A stretch of 64,000 bases of DNA from Embleya hyalina (GCF_003967355.1 NZ_BIFH01000023.1:62001-126000); one strand, 5' to 3'; numbered from the stretch's first letter, positions 24,199 through 33,295 are shown. Numbers and translations are program-made. The notes: a model not told the origin generated them from the sequence alone.

Positions 24199-25515
24199 CT
24201 ACGCGAGCTTGTCCCGGCGCAGCCGATCGGCGTCCGTGCGATACACGTCGGGGATACCGTCGCCGTCGTCGTCGCGGTTCTCCTCGGCGCACAGCCGGGC
24301 GTAGGTGTTGTTCCGTATCCGCAACACGACCGTGGCCGCCGCGGCGGAGAGCACCGAGCCGACCAGGACCGCGGCCTTCGCCTGTTCGGTCAGCACCGGG
24401 TCGTCGGTGAAGGCGAGTTCGCTGATCAGCAGCGACACCGTGAAGCCGATGCCGGCCAGCATGGACATGCCGAACACGTCCGGCCAGGCCAGGTCGTCGC
24501 TGAGTTGGGCCCGGGTGAACCGGGCGACCAGCCAGGTGCCGACGAAGATGCCGACCACCTTGCCCGCGATCAGGCCGAGCAGGACGCCGAGCGTGGGCCG
24601 GTGGGTGAACACGTCGCCGAGCACCGGCCCGGAGATCGCGACACCCGCGGACAGCAGCGCGAAGATCGGCACCGCCAGACCGGCGGAGACCGGCCGGACC
24701 AGGTGCTCGACGTGCTCGGCCGGCGAGGTGCGCTCGCCCCGGTCCGGGACCACCCGCATCAGCAGGCCCATCGCCACGCCGGCGACCGTCGCGTGCACCC
24801 CGCTCTCGTGCATCAGCGCCCAGATCACCAGCGCGAGCGGTACGTAGAACCACCAGCCGCGCACCCGCCGGCGCTGGAGCAGCCAAAAGACCGCGAGCAG
24901 CGCGAACGCTCCGGCCAGGGCGAGGAAGTTCACCGAATCGGTGAAGAAGATCGCGATGATCAGGATCGCGCCCAGGTCGTCCACCACGGCCAGGGTGAGC
25001 AGGAACGAGCGCAGCGCGGACGGCAGGCTGGTGCCGATCACCGCCAGCACGGCCAGCGCGAACGCGATGTCGGTCGCGGTGGGGATGGCCCAGCCGTCCG
25101 GCGAGCCGCCGCCGGTGTTCACCGCGAAATAGAACAGCGCGGGGGTGAGCATTCCGCACCCGGCCGCGACCACCGGCAGGATCGCCTGGGCCGGATTGCG
25201 CAGGTCGCCGACCACCAGCTCGCGCTTGAGTTCGATGCCGGCGACGAAGAAGAAGATCGCGAGCAGCCCGTCGGCGGCCCAGGTGCTCAGCGACAGGTCG
25301 AGGTGCAGCGCCGCCGGGCCGAACCGGACGTCGCGCAGGTCCTGGTAGGCGTCGCTCCATCCGGTGTTCGCCCAGACCACCGCGACCACCGCCGCGATCA
25401 GCAGCAGCGCGCCGCCGACCGTTTCGGTGCGCAGCGCGTCGGCGATGAAATTCCGCTCGGCCAGGGTGGACGGACGCCGAAAGAACTTGTTGCGTGGCGC
25501 GGACTCGGCACCCAC
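24199..25515 (-). CDS. nhaA: Na+/H+ antiporter NhaA
   Basis: A 438-residue antiporter with 12 predicted helices. LLAIFFFVAGIELKREL is the family signature, IPTATDIAFALAVLAV the unwound TM4 region, and LAVVDDLGAILIIAIFF holds the adjacent Asp pair (E. coli Asp163/164) that carries ions. A soluble tail of about 35 residues contains DDDGDGIPDVYRTD, which resembles an EF-hand-like calcium loop and is unusual for NhaA. GTG 25515 has GGAGG upstream. TATACG at 25546-25551 (reverse strand) may be the -10 element. Confidence 0.93.
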   Translation of the reverse strand: MGAESAPRNKFFRRPSTLAERNFIADALRTETVGGALLLIAAVVAVVWANTGWSDAYQDLRDVRFGPAALHLDLSLSTWAADGLLAIFFFVAGIELKRELVVGDLRNPAQAILPVVAAGCGMLTPALFYFAVNTGGGSPDGWAIPTATDIAFALAVLAVIGTSLPSALRSFLLTLAVVDDLGAILIIAIFFTDSVNFLALAGAFALLAVFWLLQRRRVRGWWFYVPLALVIWALMHESGVHATVAGVAMGLLMRVVPDRGERTSPAEHVEHLVRPVSAGLAVPIFALLSAGVAISGPVLGDVFTHRPTLGVLLGLIAGKVVGIFVGTWLVARFTRAQLSDDLAWPDVFGMSMLAGIGFTVSLLISELAFTDDPVLTEQAKAAVLVGSVLSAAAATVVLRIRNNTYARLCAEENRDDDGDGIPDVYRTDADRLRRDKLA

Positions 25516-25739
25516 GGGACCTCCAGGTCGGCGGCGGTTCGCGGGCGTATACCGCCCTGCGAAAACGACAAAACAGCGCCGACCAGACTTCCCGGCATGT
25601 CTCCCGACGGGGGAGACCCACGACGCGGGAGCGGTCCGACCCGGACCCGGTCCCCGTCAGTGTATCGACAAGATTTTCGATTCCGCCGACCCGATCCGGG
25701 ACACGGCGCGCATCATGGCCCGCCGCGAACGGCAACACG

Positions 25740-25777
25740 AGGGCCCCGCACCGAGGTTGCGCTCGGTACGGGGCCCT
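25740..25777 (-). terminator. hairpin terminator after polysaccharide deacetylase gene
   Basis: A 16-bp stem with one mismatch (25740-25755 against 25762-25777) and a six-base loop, 26 bases beyond the stop of the reverse-strand deacetylase gene. Confidence 0.85.
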
Positions 25778-25802
25778 GGTGGAGCGGTGGGTCGCCGGTC
25801 GG

Positions 25803-27134
25803 TCAGTCCTGTCGGCGCGTCGGCAGCGCGTTCTCCTCGACGGACAGTGCCCGGTTCGCGGCGGGCTTGTTCGGGCCTCCGGCGGAAACGATCGAGTTCC
25901 AGTCCGACGGGGCCTGGCCGACGCCCAGTCCCTGGAGCTTGGTGATCACCGCGGGGTCCTGCCCCTCGAGCCAGTCGGTCATCTGACGGAAGGTCACGCA
26001 GCGCACGTCGGCCTTGGTGCAGACCGAGGTCACCGTGTCCCGGACGGCGTTCATGTAGATGCCGCCGCTCCAGTCCTCGAAGTGATTCCCGATGAACAGT
26101 GGAGCGCGGTTGGTGGTGTAGGCGCGCTGGAATCCGTTCATGTAGAACTCGTGGGCCTCTTTCTCCCACGCGTCCTTCTTGGACGGGTCGTATTTACCGT
26201 GCCGCTGCTCCTGCTCGAACATGATGTTGTAGTCCATGGAGAGCTGCGACTTGTTCGGGTCACCCGGCCACGGCAGCGACTGCAGCGGGAAGTCCCAGAT
26301 TCCGGTCTCCTTGCCGCGCTTGGGCCACACCTGAAGACCGCCGGGCGAACTCGCGTCGTAGCGGAATCCCATCTCCTTGGCCGCCCGCATCAGGTTCGCC
26401 TGACCCTCCAGGCACGGCGCGCGACCACCGATGAGCTCCTTGCCCATCGAGTAGTCGAAGGGCAGCGGCGGGAGGTCGGCGTAGCCGGTGTTGGTCTTCC
26501 AGTTCTGGACGAATTTCACCGCCTGCTCGGTTTCGTTCTTCCAGTCGGCCGGACTCCAACTCTTGCCGCTCGTGGCGGTGTTGCAGAAGTGGCCGTTGAA
26601 GTGCGTGCCGACCTCGTTGCCCTTGAGCCAGACCTCGCGCATCTGGATGATCGTGTTGCGCACGGTTTCGTCGGACATGTAGGGGATGTCGGACGCGCCC
26701 GCCGTGTGCTTCGGCCCGGTGTACATGGCCTTCTTCGTCTTCGGGAGCATGTAGATACCGCTCAGGAAGTACGTCATCTGGGCCTTGTTCGCCTCGGACA
26801 GCTTCAGGAATTGCGAAACCAGCTTGTTGCCGTCCTCGGCCGCGCCATCCCACGAGAACACGACGAACTGCGGCGGTTTCTCCCCCGGCTTGAGCTTCTC
26901 CACCTTGGGCTGGTTCGGCTGGGGACCGGTGTCGGCGGTCGAGCCGTCACCGATCGGTTTGACCGGACCCCTCGGTTTGTCCGATTCCTTACCCGGATCG
27001 CTCGGATTTCCGCTGCCAGGGTTCTTTGCAGAGGAGTTGCCGGAATCTTTCCCGTCCTTTGCGAAAACCACGAAACCGATAGCGGCCAGGACTGCGACAA
27101 CGACGAGCACCGCAGCGCCGCGGACAGTTCGCAC
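25803..27134 (-). CDS. secreted or anchored polysaccharide deacetylase-like protein
   Basis: A 443-residue protein with an N-terminal hydrophobic helix (GAAVLVVVAVLAAIGFVVFA) without a lipobox, then a Ser/Gly/Pro/Lys linker of about 55 residues. The catalytic-like domain starts with QFVVFSWDGA, where the Asp corresponds to the NodB-domain D-[DG] motif, and has metal-site-like NEVGTHFNGHF (H-x3-H). The divergence of these motifs places it in a distant carbohydrate esterase 4 branch, so the substrate may not be N-acetylglucosamine. GTG 27134 follows GAGGTGAACT. It is monocistronic with its own terminator. Confidence 0.8.
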   Translation of the reverse strand: MRTVRGAAVLVVVAVLAAIGFVVFAKDGKDSGNSSAKNPGSGNPSDPGKESDKPRGPVKPIGDGSTADTGPQPNQPKVEKLKPGEKPPQFVVFSWDGAAEDGNKLVSQFLKLSEANKAQMTYFLSGIYMLPKTKKAMYTGPKHTAGASDIPYMSDETVRNTIIQMREVWLKGNEVGTHFNGHFCNTATSGKSWSPADWKNETEQAVKFVQNWKTNTGYADLPPLPFDYSMGKELIGGRAPCLEGQANLMRAAKEMGFRYDASSPGGLQVWPKRGKETGIWDFPLQSLPWPGDPNKSQLSMDYNIMFEQEQRHGKYDPSKKDAWEKEAHEFYMNGFQRAYTTNRAPLFIGNHFEDWSGGIYMNAVRDTVTSVCTKADVRCVTFRQMTDWLEGQDPAVITKLQGLGVGQAPSDWNSIVSAGGPNKPAANRALSVEENALPTRRQD

Positions 27135-27340
27135 AGTTCACCTCTTCCCATGGACATGCCGGACCGGGCTGTATTCCCTATCGATACATACGCACGCCGG
27201 GGTCACCCGGTTGCGTGCGTCGCCGGTCCGCTTCCCCGCGTACCCGGGCCGGGATCCATCGGATCGTCCGGAGCGCGTGAGCGCGGACACATCACCGTAC
27301 GGGGCGTCGGCCTCGGAAGCGATCCGGCGTCACCCTCCCG

Positions 27341-28366
27341 TCACGGGTCGGCGCGGAACTCGATCCGCCCGCCGTACATGCCCATCGCACAGGTCCAGTC
27401 GACCGTCCCGGGGCGCGGTACGCCCAGGTCGATCGTGGTCTCGCCGGACACCGGCAGCACCTGTTGCCGGTCGCGCGCGGGCAGCACGAAGCCGCGGGTG
27501 CAGCCGGTGGTGTGGTCGGTGCGCAACACCAGGACGGTGGGTACGCCGGCCCGGGCCAGCGCGCGGGCCGGGTGGTAACCCTTGTCGGCCACCCGGACGG
27601 TGACCCGCTGCACGCCGTCGGGCCCCGTGCTCGCCGCCGCGTGGTCGACCGCGCCGCGGGCCGTCGGGGTCCACCAGCCGGCCAGACGCAGCCCCGAGCC
27701 GACCGTCCACACGGCCACCGCCAGCACCAACACGCCCAGGGCGGCGGTCAGTCGGCCGCGCAGGACCCGACCCGAGGCGCCGACCAGCAGACCCAGGACC
27801 GTGAACAGCGGGATGGTGCCGAGTACGAAACCGGTCAGCACCGCCGCCCCGCCGAGCGCGTTCCGCGAGGTGACGGCGACCAGTTCGGCGCCCAGCGTCA
27901 CCCCGCACGGGACGAACACGGTGGCCGCGCCCAGGAGCAGCGGTCCGCGCCCGGCGCCGCGGACCGAGCCGCGCGGCAACAGCCGACCCACGCCGGGCAC
28001 ACCGAGCATGGCCAGCCCGAACAGCACCATCAGCGCGGCGGCGAGGAGCATCAGGACCGCTCGCGTGCTCGGCGCCGGTTGCAGCGCGCCGCCGACCAGG
28101 CCGAGCAGCGCGCCCAGGACGGCGTGGGCGACGAGCTTCGCGCCCAGGAAGGCGGCCAGCGCGCGGGGGAGCGGGCGGCGCACGGGGGACCCGGCGCAGT
28201 CGGCGGCCTCGGCGGTGTCGGCGCGATCGGTGGGCCCGGCGGCCGAGGCCGGCCCGCACGGGCGGACCGCGCCGACCAGAAGGCCGCCCTGGACCGCCGC
28301 GCAGGACGCGCCACCCGCGGCGAACCCCGCGCCGAGCCCGGTCGCGAACAGCGTGAGCACCTGCAC
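27341..28366 (-). CDS. TauE/SafE- or DsbD-type membrane protein fused to a cupredoxin domain
   Basis: A 341-residue fusion. Residues 1-240 form about six membrane helices in two repeats, with small-residue-rich entry GLGAGFAAGGASCAAVQGGLL and VFVPCGVTLGAELVAV, each holding a Cys as in CcdA/DsbD and sulfite-exporter relatives. Residues 250-341 form a cupredoxin-like domain (ADKGYHPARALARAGVPTV) closing with TCAMGMYGGRI, whose Cys and Met residues can bind copper. Such fusions are associated with heavy-metal, mainly copper, handling. The gene is divergent from the SulP/carbonic anhydrase gene, and a cluster of palindromes lies over its probable promoter. Confidence 0.78.
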   Translation of the reverse strand: MQVLTLFATGLGAGFAAGGASCAAVQGGLLVGAVRPCGPASAAGPTDRADTAEAADCAGSPVRRPLPRALAAFLGAKLVAHAVLGALLGLVGGALQPAPSTRAVLMLLAAALMVLFGLAMLGVPGVGRLLPRGSVRGAGRGPLLLGAATVFVPCGVTLGAELVAVTSRNALGGAAVLTGFVLGTIPLFTVLGLLVGASGRVLRGRLTAALGVLVLAVAVWTVGSGLRLAGWWTPTARGAVDHAAASTGPDGVQRVTVRVADKGYHPARALARAGVPTVLVLRTDHTTGCTRGFVLPARDRQQVLPVSGETTIDLGVPRPGTVDWTCAMGMYGGRIEFRADP

Positions 28367-28403
28367 GGCACCACCCCCACTCCGGGGAGATTACGGGCCA
28401 TCA

Positions 28404-28456
28404 CACACAGTGTGGAAGGTGTCTGGTGTGAAACATGTGTTTCACCCATATGGGTG
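28404..28456. promoter_or_regulatory. three adjacent palindromes in a divergent promoter region
   Basis: CACACAGTGTG (28404-28414), GTGAAACATGTGTTTCAC (28428-28445; perfect 8-bp arms) and CACCCATATGGGTG (28443-28456; a perfect palindrome) lie in one AT-rich 53-base stretch. The stretch starts 38 bases upstream of the TauE/cupredoxin start and ends just before a candidate promoter for the SulP gene. The second and third share three bases, so two proteins or two dimers would compete or stack. Confidence 0.55.
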
Positions 28457-28461
28457 CACAT

Positions 28462-28491
28462 TTTACGTTCTGAAAAGGATAGCCTTACTGT
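28462..28491 (+). promoter_or_regulatory. candidate promoter for the SulP/carbonic anhydrase gene
   Basis: TTTACG (28462-28467), an 18-base spacer and TACTGT (28486-28491) resemble a housekeeping sigma promoter. A start near 28498 would give a leader of about 125 bases ahead of ATG 28625. Confidence 0.4.
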
Positions 28492-28624
28492 GATGAGATA
28501 AATACGTAGAGTTAAGTTGGCCTATCCGGCCCGAACACTCTGGTTACGACCGCGCGCCGCCACCCCTGCGGCAGCCATGCCCGCCATGACATGACTGACA
28601 TGACTGACCCCGGAGGACACGGAC

Positions 28625-30973
28625 ATGCCCGTTGCCCCTGTCACCACGCCCGCGCCGGTTTCCAGGGCCGCGTCCGCGCGGGCCGATTTCGGCGCCTCAC
28701 TGGTGGTTTTCCTGGTCGCCGTGCCGCTCTCCCTCGGCATCGCGCTCGCGGCCGGCGCCCCGCTCGGCGCCGGCATCATCTCGGCCGTGGTCGGCGGCAT
28801 CGTGGTCGGCCTGCTCGGCGGCGCGCCACTCCAGGTGAGCGGCCCCACCGCGGGTCTGACGGTGATCGTGGCCGGTCTCGTACAGAACTACGGCTGGCGG
28901 GTGACCTGCCTGGTCACCGTCGGCGCCGGCCTGCTGCAGATCCTGCTCGGCGTGGCCAAGGTGGCCCGGGCCACCCTCGCCCTGTCGCCGGCCGTCGTAC
29001 ACGGCGTCGTGGCCGGTATCGGCGTGGTGATCGCGCTGGCCCAGTTGCACGTGGTCCTGGGCGGCGCGCCGCAACGTTCGGCCTGGGAGAACCTGCGCGA
29101 ACTGCCCCGTCAGATCGCCGGTCTGCACACCTCCGCGGTCGCCGTCGGGGTGATCACCCTGGCCCTGCTGCTCGGTTGGCCGCTGCTCGGCCGACTGCCC
29201 GGTCGCGGCGCGGCGTTGCACCGGGTGCCGGCACCGCTGGTCGCGGTCTCCCTGGCCACCGCGTGCGCGGGCGTGCTGCACCTGGACGTGGCGCGGGTGG
29301 ACCTGTCCTCGGTCGTGTTCACCACCCCGGTGCTGCCCCCGTCGAACGTGTGGGGCGCGATCCTGGTCGGTGTGGTCAGCGTGGCGCTGGTCTCCGGGAT
29401 GGAGTCGCTGCTGTCGGCCGCCGCGGTCGATCGGCTGCACGACGGGCCGCGCGCCGCACTCGATCGCGAACTGATCGGCCAGGGCGTGGGCAACGTGGTC
29501 TCCGGCGCGATCGGCGGCTACCCCGTCACCGGCGTGGCGATCCGCTCGGTGACCAACGTGCGGGCCGGCGCGGCCACCCGGGCCGCGACGATCCTGCACG
29601 GGGTCTGGGTGATGGTGTTCGTGGCCCTGTGCGGCGCGCTCGTCGAGCGCATCCCGCTCGCGGTGCTGGCCGCCCTGGTGATGGCGGTCGGCCTCCAGAT
29701 GGTCAGTCTCGCGCACATCCGGCACGTACACCGCCACCGCGAATTCCCGGCCTACGCCGCGACGATCGCGGGGGTGATCCTGGCCGGGGTGCTCCAGGGC
29801 GTGCTGCTCGGCGTGGTGGTCGCGGTGTGCACCGCGCTGTACCGGCTCAGCCGCAGCACCGTGCGGGTCTACCCCGGCGACGGGGTGCTGCACGTGGAGG
29901 TGCACGGCTCGCTCACCTTCCTGTCGGTGCCGCGACTGTCGCGCGTGCTCGCCAAGTTGCCGCCCGGGGAGCACGTGGTGGTGGACATGACGGTGGACTA
30001 CCTCGACCAGGCCGCGTTCGAGACCGTGCACTCGTGGCGCGCCGGCTACCTCGCGAGCGGCGGCCGGGTGGACATCGAGGAGATCCACGACGGTTGTTAC
30101 GAGCGGGCCGCAGGCGGCACCCCGGGGCCCCGGCGGTCCCGACTGACCCCGTCGCCGCGCTGGTTCGCGCCGTGGTGGCACTGGCAGCGCGCGTGCCCGC
30201 GCGAGGACGGCACCGCGTCCCAGGCCCTGGTGGCCGGTGCCCGCGAGTTCCGGCAGCGCACCGCGCCCCTGGTCCAGCCGTTCCTGGAACGACTCGCGCT
30301 GGAGGGGCAGAAGCCGGCGCAACTGTTCATCACCTGCGCCGACTCGCGCATCGTGCCGAACCTGATCACCGCGAGCGGTCCCGGCGACCTGTTCACCGTG
30401 CGCAACGTCGGCAACCTGGTGCCACCCGGCGACACCGCCCGGGTCGACCCGGGCACGGGCGACGCGTCGGTGGGCGCGGCGATCGAGTACGCGGTGTCGG
30501 TGCTCGGGGTGCGCAGCATCACCGTGTGCGGGCACTCCGGGTGCGGGGCGATGAAGGCGCTGCTCGACAAGGTCGGCACGGAGCCCGACGCCGGATCGGG
30601 GCCCGGCGCCACGCCGCACCTGGATCGTTGGCTGCGCCACGGCGACGCGTCGCTGGCCCGCTTCACGGCCGACCCCGCGCCGACCGTGACCGGTCACGCC
30701 GTGCCGCCGGTGGAGCAGTTGTGCCTGACCAACGTGGTCCAGCAATTGCACAACCTGCTCGACCACACGGTGGTCGCGCAGGCGGTGGCGGCGGGTCGAC
30801 TGCGGTTGTTCGGGCTCTACTTCGACCTCGCGTCCGCGCAGATGTACCTCTACGACGCGGTGCGCGGCGACTTCGGTCCGGTGGACGCGGAGCGGGCCGA
30901 GTCCGGGGCCCTCCCGCAGGTCGTCCCGCCGAGCGCCGAAGATCACACTTTTCCGGCGCTCAATCCCGGATAG
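28625..30973 (+). CDS. SulP anion transporter fused to beta-carbonic anhydrase
   Basis: A 782-residue fusion in three parts. Residues 15-405 are a SulP transporter with about 12 to 14 helices and the QVSGPTAGLTVIVAGLVQ signature. Residues about 415-495 are a STAS domain (VLHVEVHGSLTFLSVPRL, VVVDMTVDYLDQAAF). Residues about 530-760 are a beta-carbonic anhydrase with zinc ligands Cys571 and Asp573 (CADSR), His637 and Cys640 (HSGCG). The pairing implies bicarbonate uptake coupled to CO2/bicarbonate interconversion at the membrane. GGAGGA lies upstream of ATG 28625. Similar fusions are annotated in other Streptomyces genomes. Confidence 0.93.
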   Translation: MPVAPVTTPAPVSRAASARADFGASLVVFLVAVPLSLGIALAAGAPLGAGIISAVVGGIVVGLLGGAPLQVSGPTAGLTVIVAGLVQNYGWRVTCLVTVGAGLLQILLGVAKVARATLALSPAVVHGVVAGIGVVIALAQLHVVLGGAPQRSAWENLRELPRQIAGLHTSAVAVGVITLALLLGWPLLGRLPGRGAALHRVPAPLVAVSLATACAGVLHLDVARVDLSSVVFTTPVLPPSNVWGAILVGVVSVALVSGMESLLSAAAVDRLHDGPRAALDRELIGQGVGNVVSGAIGGYPVTGVAIRSVTNVRAGAATRAATILHGVWVMVFVALCGALVERIPLAVLAALVMAVGLQMVSLAHIRHVHRHREFPAYAATIAGVILAGVLQGVLLGVVVAVCTALYRLSRSTVRVYPGDGVLHVEVHGSLTFLSVPRLSRVLAKLPPGEHVVVDMTVDYLDQAAFETVHSWRAGYLASGGRVDIEEIHDGCYERAAGGTPGPRRSRLTPSPRWFAPWWHWQRACPREDGTASQALVAGAREFRQRTAPLVQPFLERLALEGQKPAQLFITCADSRIVPNLITASGPGDLFTVRNVGNLVPPGDTARVDPGTGDASVGAAIEYAVSVLGVRSITVCGHSGCGAMKALLDKVGTEPDAGSGPGATPHLDRWLRHGDASLARFTADPAPTVTGHAVPPVEQLCLTNVVQQLHNLLDHTVVAQAVAAGRLRLFGLYFDLASAQMYLYDAVRGDFGPVDAERAESGALPQVVPPSAEDHTFPALNPG

Positions 30974-31021
30974 CCGGCCCGCACCCTCGCGCGGTCGGCC
31001 ACGATGCGCACTGTGCCTCGA

Positions 31022-31037
31022 AGTGGTCTAAACCAAT
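31022..31037. promoter_or_regulatory. DasR-responsive element (dre)-like site upstream of acsA
   Basis: AGTGGTCTAAACCAAT matches the Streptomyces DasR operator AGTGGTCTAGACCACT at 14 of 16 positions and keeps most of the dyad. It is centred 90 bases upstream of the acsA start codon. DasR is the GntR-type regulator of N-acetylglucosamine use, which releases acetate. Confidence 0.6.
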
Positions 31038-31119
31038 CTCCACGCTCCTCTTGCCGGCTCGGGCCGGTCCCTGATGAGCTACGGCAGAGAAGAGACCGCA
31101 GCCGCACGGAGGAGTACGC

Positions 31120-33105
31120 GTGAGCAACGCAGACCGGAACACGGGAGACAAGGCCGGCGAGGCACTGTCGAACCTGCTGCGCGAGGAGCGCCGCTTCGCA
31201 CCTCCGCCCGCGCTCGCGGCCGACGCCAACGTCAAGGCCGACGCGTACGAGCGGGCGGAGGCCGATCGGCTCGGCTTCTGGGCCGAGCAGGCCCGGCGGC
31301 TCGACTGGGCGGTCGAGCCGCAGGAGACGCTGGACTGGTCGACGCCGCCGTTCGCGAAGTGGTTCGCCGACGGCAAGCTGAACGTGGCCTACAACTGTGT
31401 CGACCGGCACGTCGAGGCGGGCCACGGCGATCGGGTCGCGATCCACTTCGAGGGCGAGCCGGGCGACACCCGCACGCTCACCTACGCCGACCTCAAGCGC
31501 GAGGTCTCCAAGGCGGCCAACGCGCTGACCTCGCTGGGCGTCGAGGCGGGCGACCGGGTGGCCATCTACCTGCCGATGATCCCGGAGGCGGTGATCTCGA
31601 TGCTCGCGTGCGCGCGCATCGGCGCCCCGCACTCGGTGGTCTTCGGCGGCTTCTCCGCGGACGCGGTCTCGTCACGTGTCACCGACAACGACGCGCGGAT
31701 CGTGATCACCGCCGACGGCGGCTACCGGCGCGGCAAGCCGTCGGCGCTCAAGCCCGCCATCGACGAGGCGCTGACGTCCTGTCCGGACGTGCGCAACGTG
31801 CTGGTCGTGCGGCGCACCGGCGGCGACGTCGCGTGGACCGAGGGTCGCGACGTCTGGTGGCACGACCTGGTCGACGCGCAGTCGGAGGAGCACGAGCCGC
31901 AGCCGTTCGACGCCGAGCACCCGCTGTTCATCCTGTACACGTCGGGCACCACCGGTAAGCCGAAGGGCATCCTGCACACCTCCGGCGGCTACCTGACCCA
32001 GGCGAGCTACACCCACCACGCGGTCTTCGACCTCAAGCCCGAGACCGACGTGTACTGGTGCACCGCCGACATCGGCTGGGTCACCGGGCACTCCTACATC
32101 ACCTACGGCCCGCTCTCCAACGGCGCCACCCAGGTCATGTACGAGGGCACGCCCGACACCCCGCACCAGGGCCGCTGGTGGGAGATCGTGGCGAAGTACG
32201 GGGTCACCATCCTGTACACCGCGCCCACCGCGATCCGCACCTGCATGAAGTGGGGCGACGACATCCCCGCCAAGTTCGACCTGTCCTCGCTGCGCATCCT
32301 GGGCAGCGTCGGCGAGCCGATCAACCCCGAGGCGTGGATCTGGTACCGCGAGCACATCGGCGCCGGGAAGACCCCGATCGTGGACACCTGGTGGCAGACC
32401 GAGACCGGCGCGATCATGATCAGCCCGCTGCCGGGCGTCACCTCGACCAAGCCGGGCTCCGCGCAGCGCGCGCTGCCGGGCATCTCGGCCAAGGTCGTCG
32501 ACGACACCGCGACCGAGGTCGGCAACGGCGGCGGTGGCTACCTGGTCCTGGACCGGCCGTGGCCGTCGATGCTGCGCACCATCTGGGGCGACGACCAGCG
32601 GTTCGAGGACACCTACTGGTCGCGCTTCGAGGGCCTGTACTTCGCCGGCGACGGTGCGAAGAAGGACGACGACGGCGACATCTGGCTGCTCGGCCGGGTC
32701 GACGACGTGATGCTCGTGTCGGGCCACAACATCTCCACCACCGAGGTCGAGTCGGCCCTGGTGTCGCACCCCAAGGTCGCCGAGTCGGCGGTGGTCGGCG
32801 CGAGCGACGCGACCACCGGCCAGGCGATCGTGGCGTTCGTGATCCTGCGCGGCAGCGCCTCCGAGTCGGCCGAACTGGTCGCCGAACTGCGCGAGCACGT
32901 CGGCAAGGTGCTCGGCCCGATCGCCAAGCCCAAGCGGATCCTGCCGGTGGCCGAGCTGCCCAAGACCCGCTCCGGCAAGATCATGCGCCGGCTGTTGCGC
33001 GACGTGGCGGAGAACCGCACGCTCGGCGACGTCACCACGCTGACCGACTCGTCGGTGATGGACCTGATCTCGTCGCAGCTGCCGTCGGCCCCGACGGAGG
33101 ACTGA
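31120..33105 (+). CDS. acsA: acetyl-CoA synthetase
   Basis: A 661-residue AMP-forming ligase that makes acetyl-CoA from acetate, ATP and CoA. Motifs in order: LPMIPEAVISMLACARIGA, the phosphate loop YTSGTTGKPKGI, VYWCTADIGWVTGHSY, DTWWQTETG and YFAGDGAKKDDDGDIW, LGRVDDVMLVSGHN, and the catalytic Lys620 in TRSGKIMRRLLR, the residue acetylated by Pat/GNAT enzymes to switch the enzyme off. GTG 31120 is preceded by GGAGGAG at good distance. A dre-like DasR operator lies upstream, and a strong hairpin follows the stop. Confidence 0.97.
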   Translation: MSNADRNTGDKAGEALSNLLREERRFAPPPALAADANVKADAYERAEADRLGFWAEQARRLDWAVEPQETLDWSTPPFAKWFADGKLNVAYNCVDRHVEAGHGDRVAIHFEGEPGDTRTLTYADLKREVSKAANALTSLGVEAGDRVAIYLPMIPEAVISMLACARIGAPHSVVFGGFSADAVSSRVTDNDARIVITADGGYRRGKPSALKPAIDEALTSCPDVRNVLVVRRTGGDVAWTEGRDVWWHDLVDAQSEEHEPQPFDAEHPLFILYTSGTTGKPKGILHTSGGYLTQASYTHHAVFDLKPETDVYWCTADIGWVTGHSYITYGPLSNGATQVMYEGTPDTPHQGRWWEIVAKYGVTILYTAPTAIRTCMKWGDDIPAKFDLSSLRILGSVGEPINPEAWIWYREHIGAGKTPIVDTWWQTETGAIMISPLPGVTSTKPGSAQRALPGISAKVVDDTATEVGNGGGGYLVLDRPWPSMLRTIWGDDQRFEDTYWSRFEGLYFAGDGAKKDDDGDIWLLGRVDDVMLVSGHNISTTEVESALVSHPKVAESAVVGASDATTGQAIVAFVILRGSASESAELVAELREHVGKVLGPIAKPKRILPVAELPKTRSGKIMRRLLRDVAENRTLGDVTTLTDSSVMDLISSQLPSAPTED

Positions 33106-33119
33106 GCGGGACGGAGTGG

Positions 33120-33160
33120 ACGCGGGGCGGTCCGGCTCTGGTGAGCGGGCCGCCCCGCGT
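33120..33160 (+). terminator. hairpin terminator after acsA
   Basis: A perfect 11-bp stem (33120-33130 with 33150-33160), 15 bases after the acsA stop, with partial extra pairing in the loop. Between it and the next gene (33180-33295) imperfect copies of TTCGGACGGGCG and ACCGGCGCTT make a short degenerate repeat. Confidence 0.75.
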
Positions 33161-33295
33161 CGTCGTGATCGGGGCTCTCGTCCCGGGCTTCGGGTCGCGC
33201 TTCGGACGGGGCGTTTCGAACCGGCGCTTGTTCGGACGGGCGTCGCGGGTGGACGATTTCGACCGGCGCTTCGGGCGGGTGTCCCGGGTCGGCGT

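Noticed and set aside
25666-25680. Second Zur-like sequence (CGACAAGATTTTCGA) upstream of nhaA
   Set aside because: It is one base short of the box, lacks the outer TGA/TCA pair and lies about 150 bases from the nhaA start.
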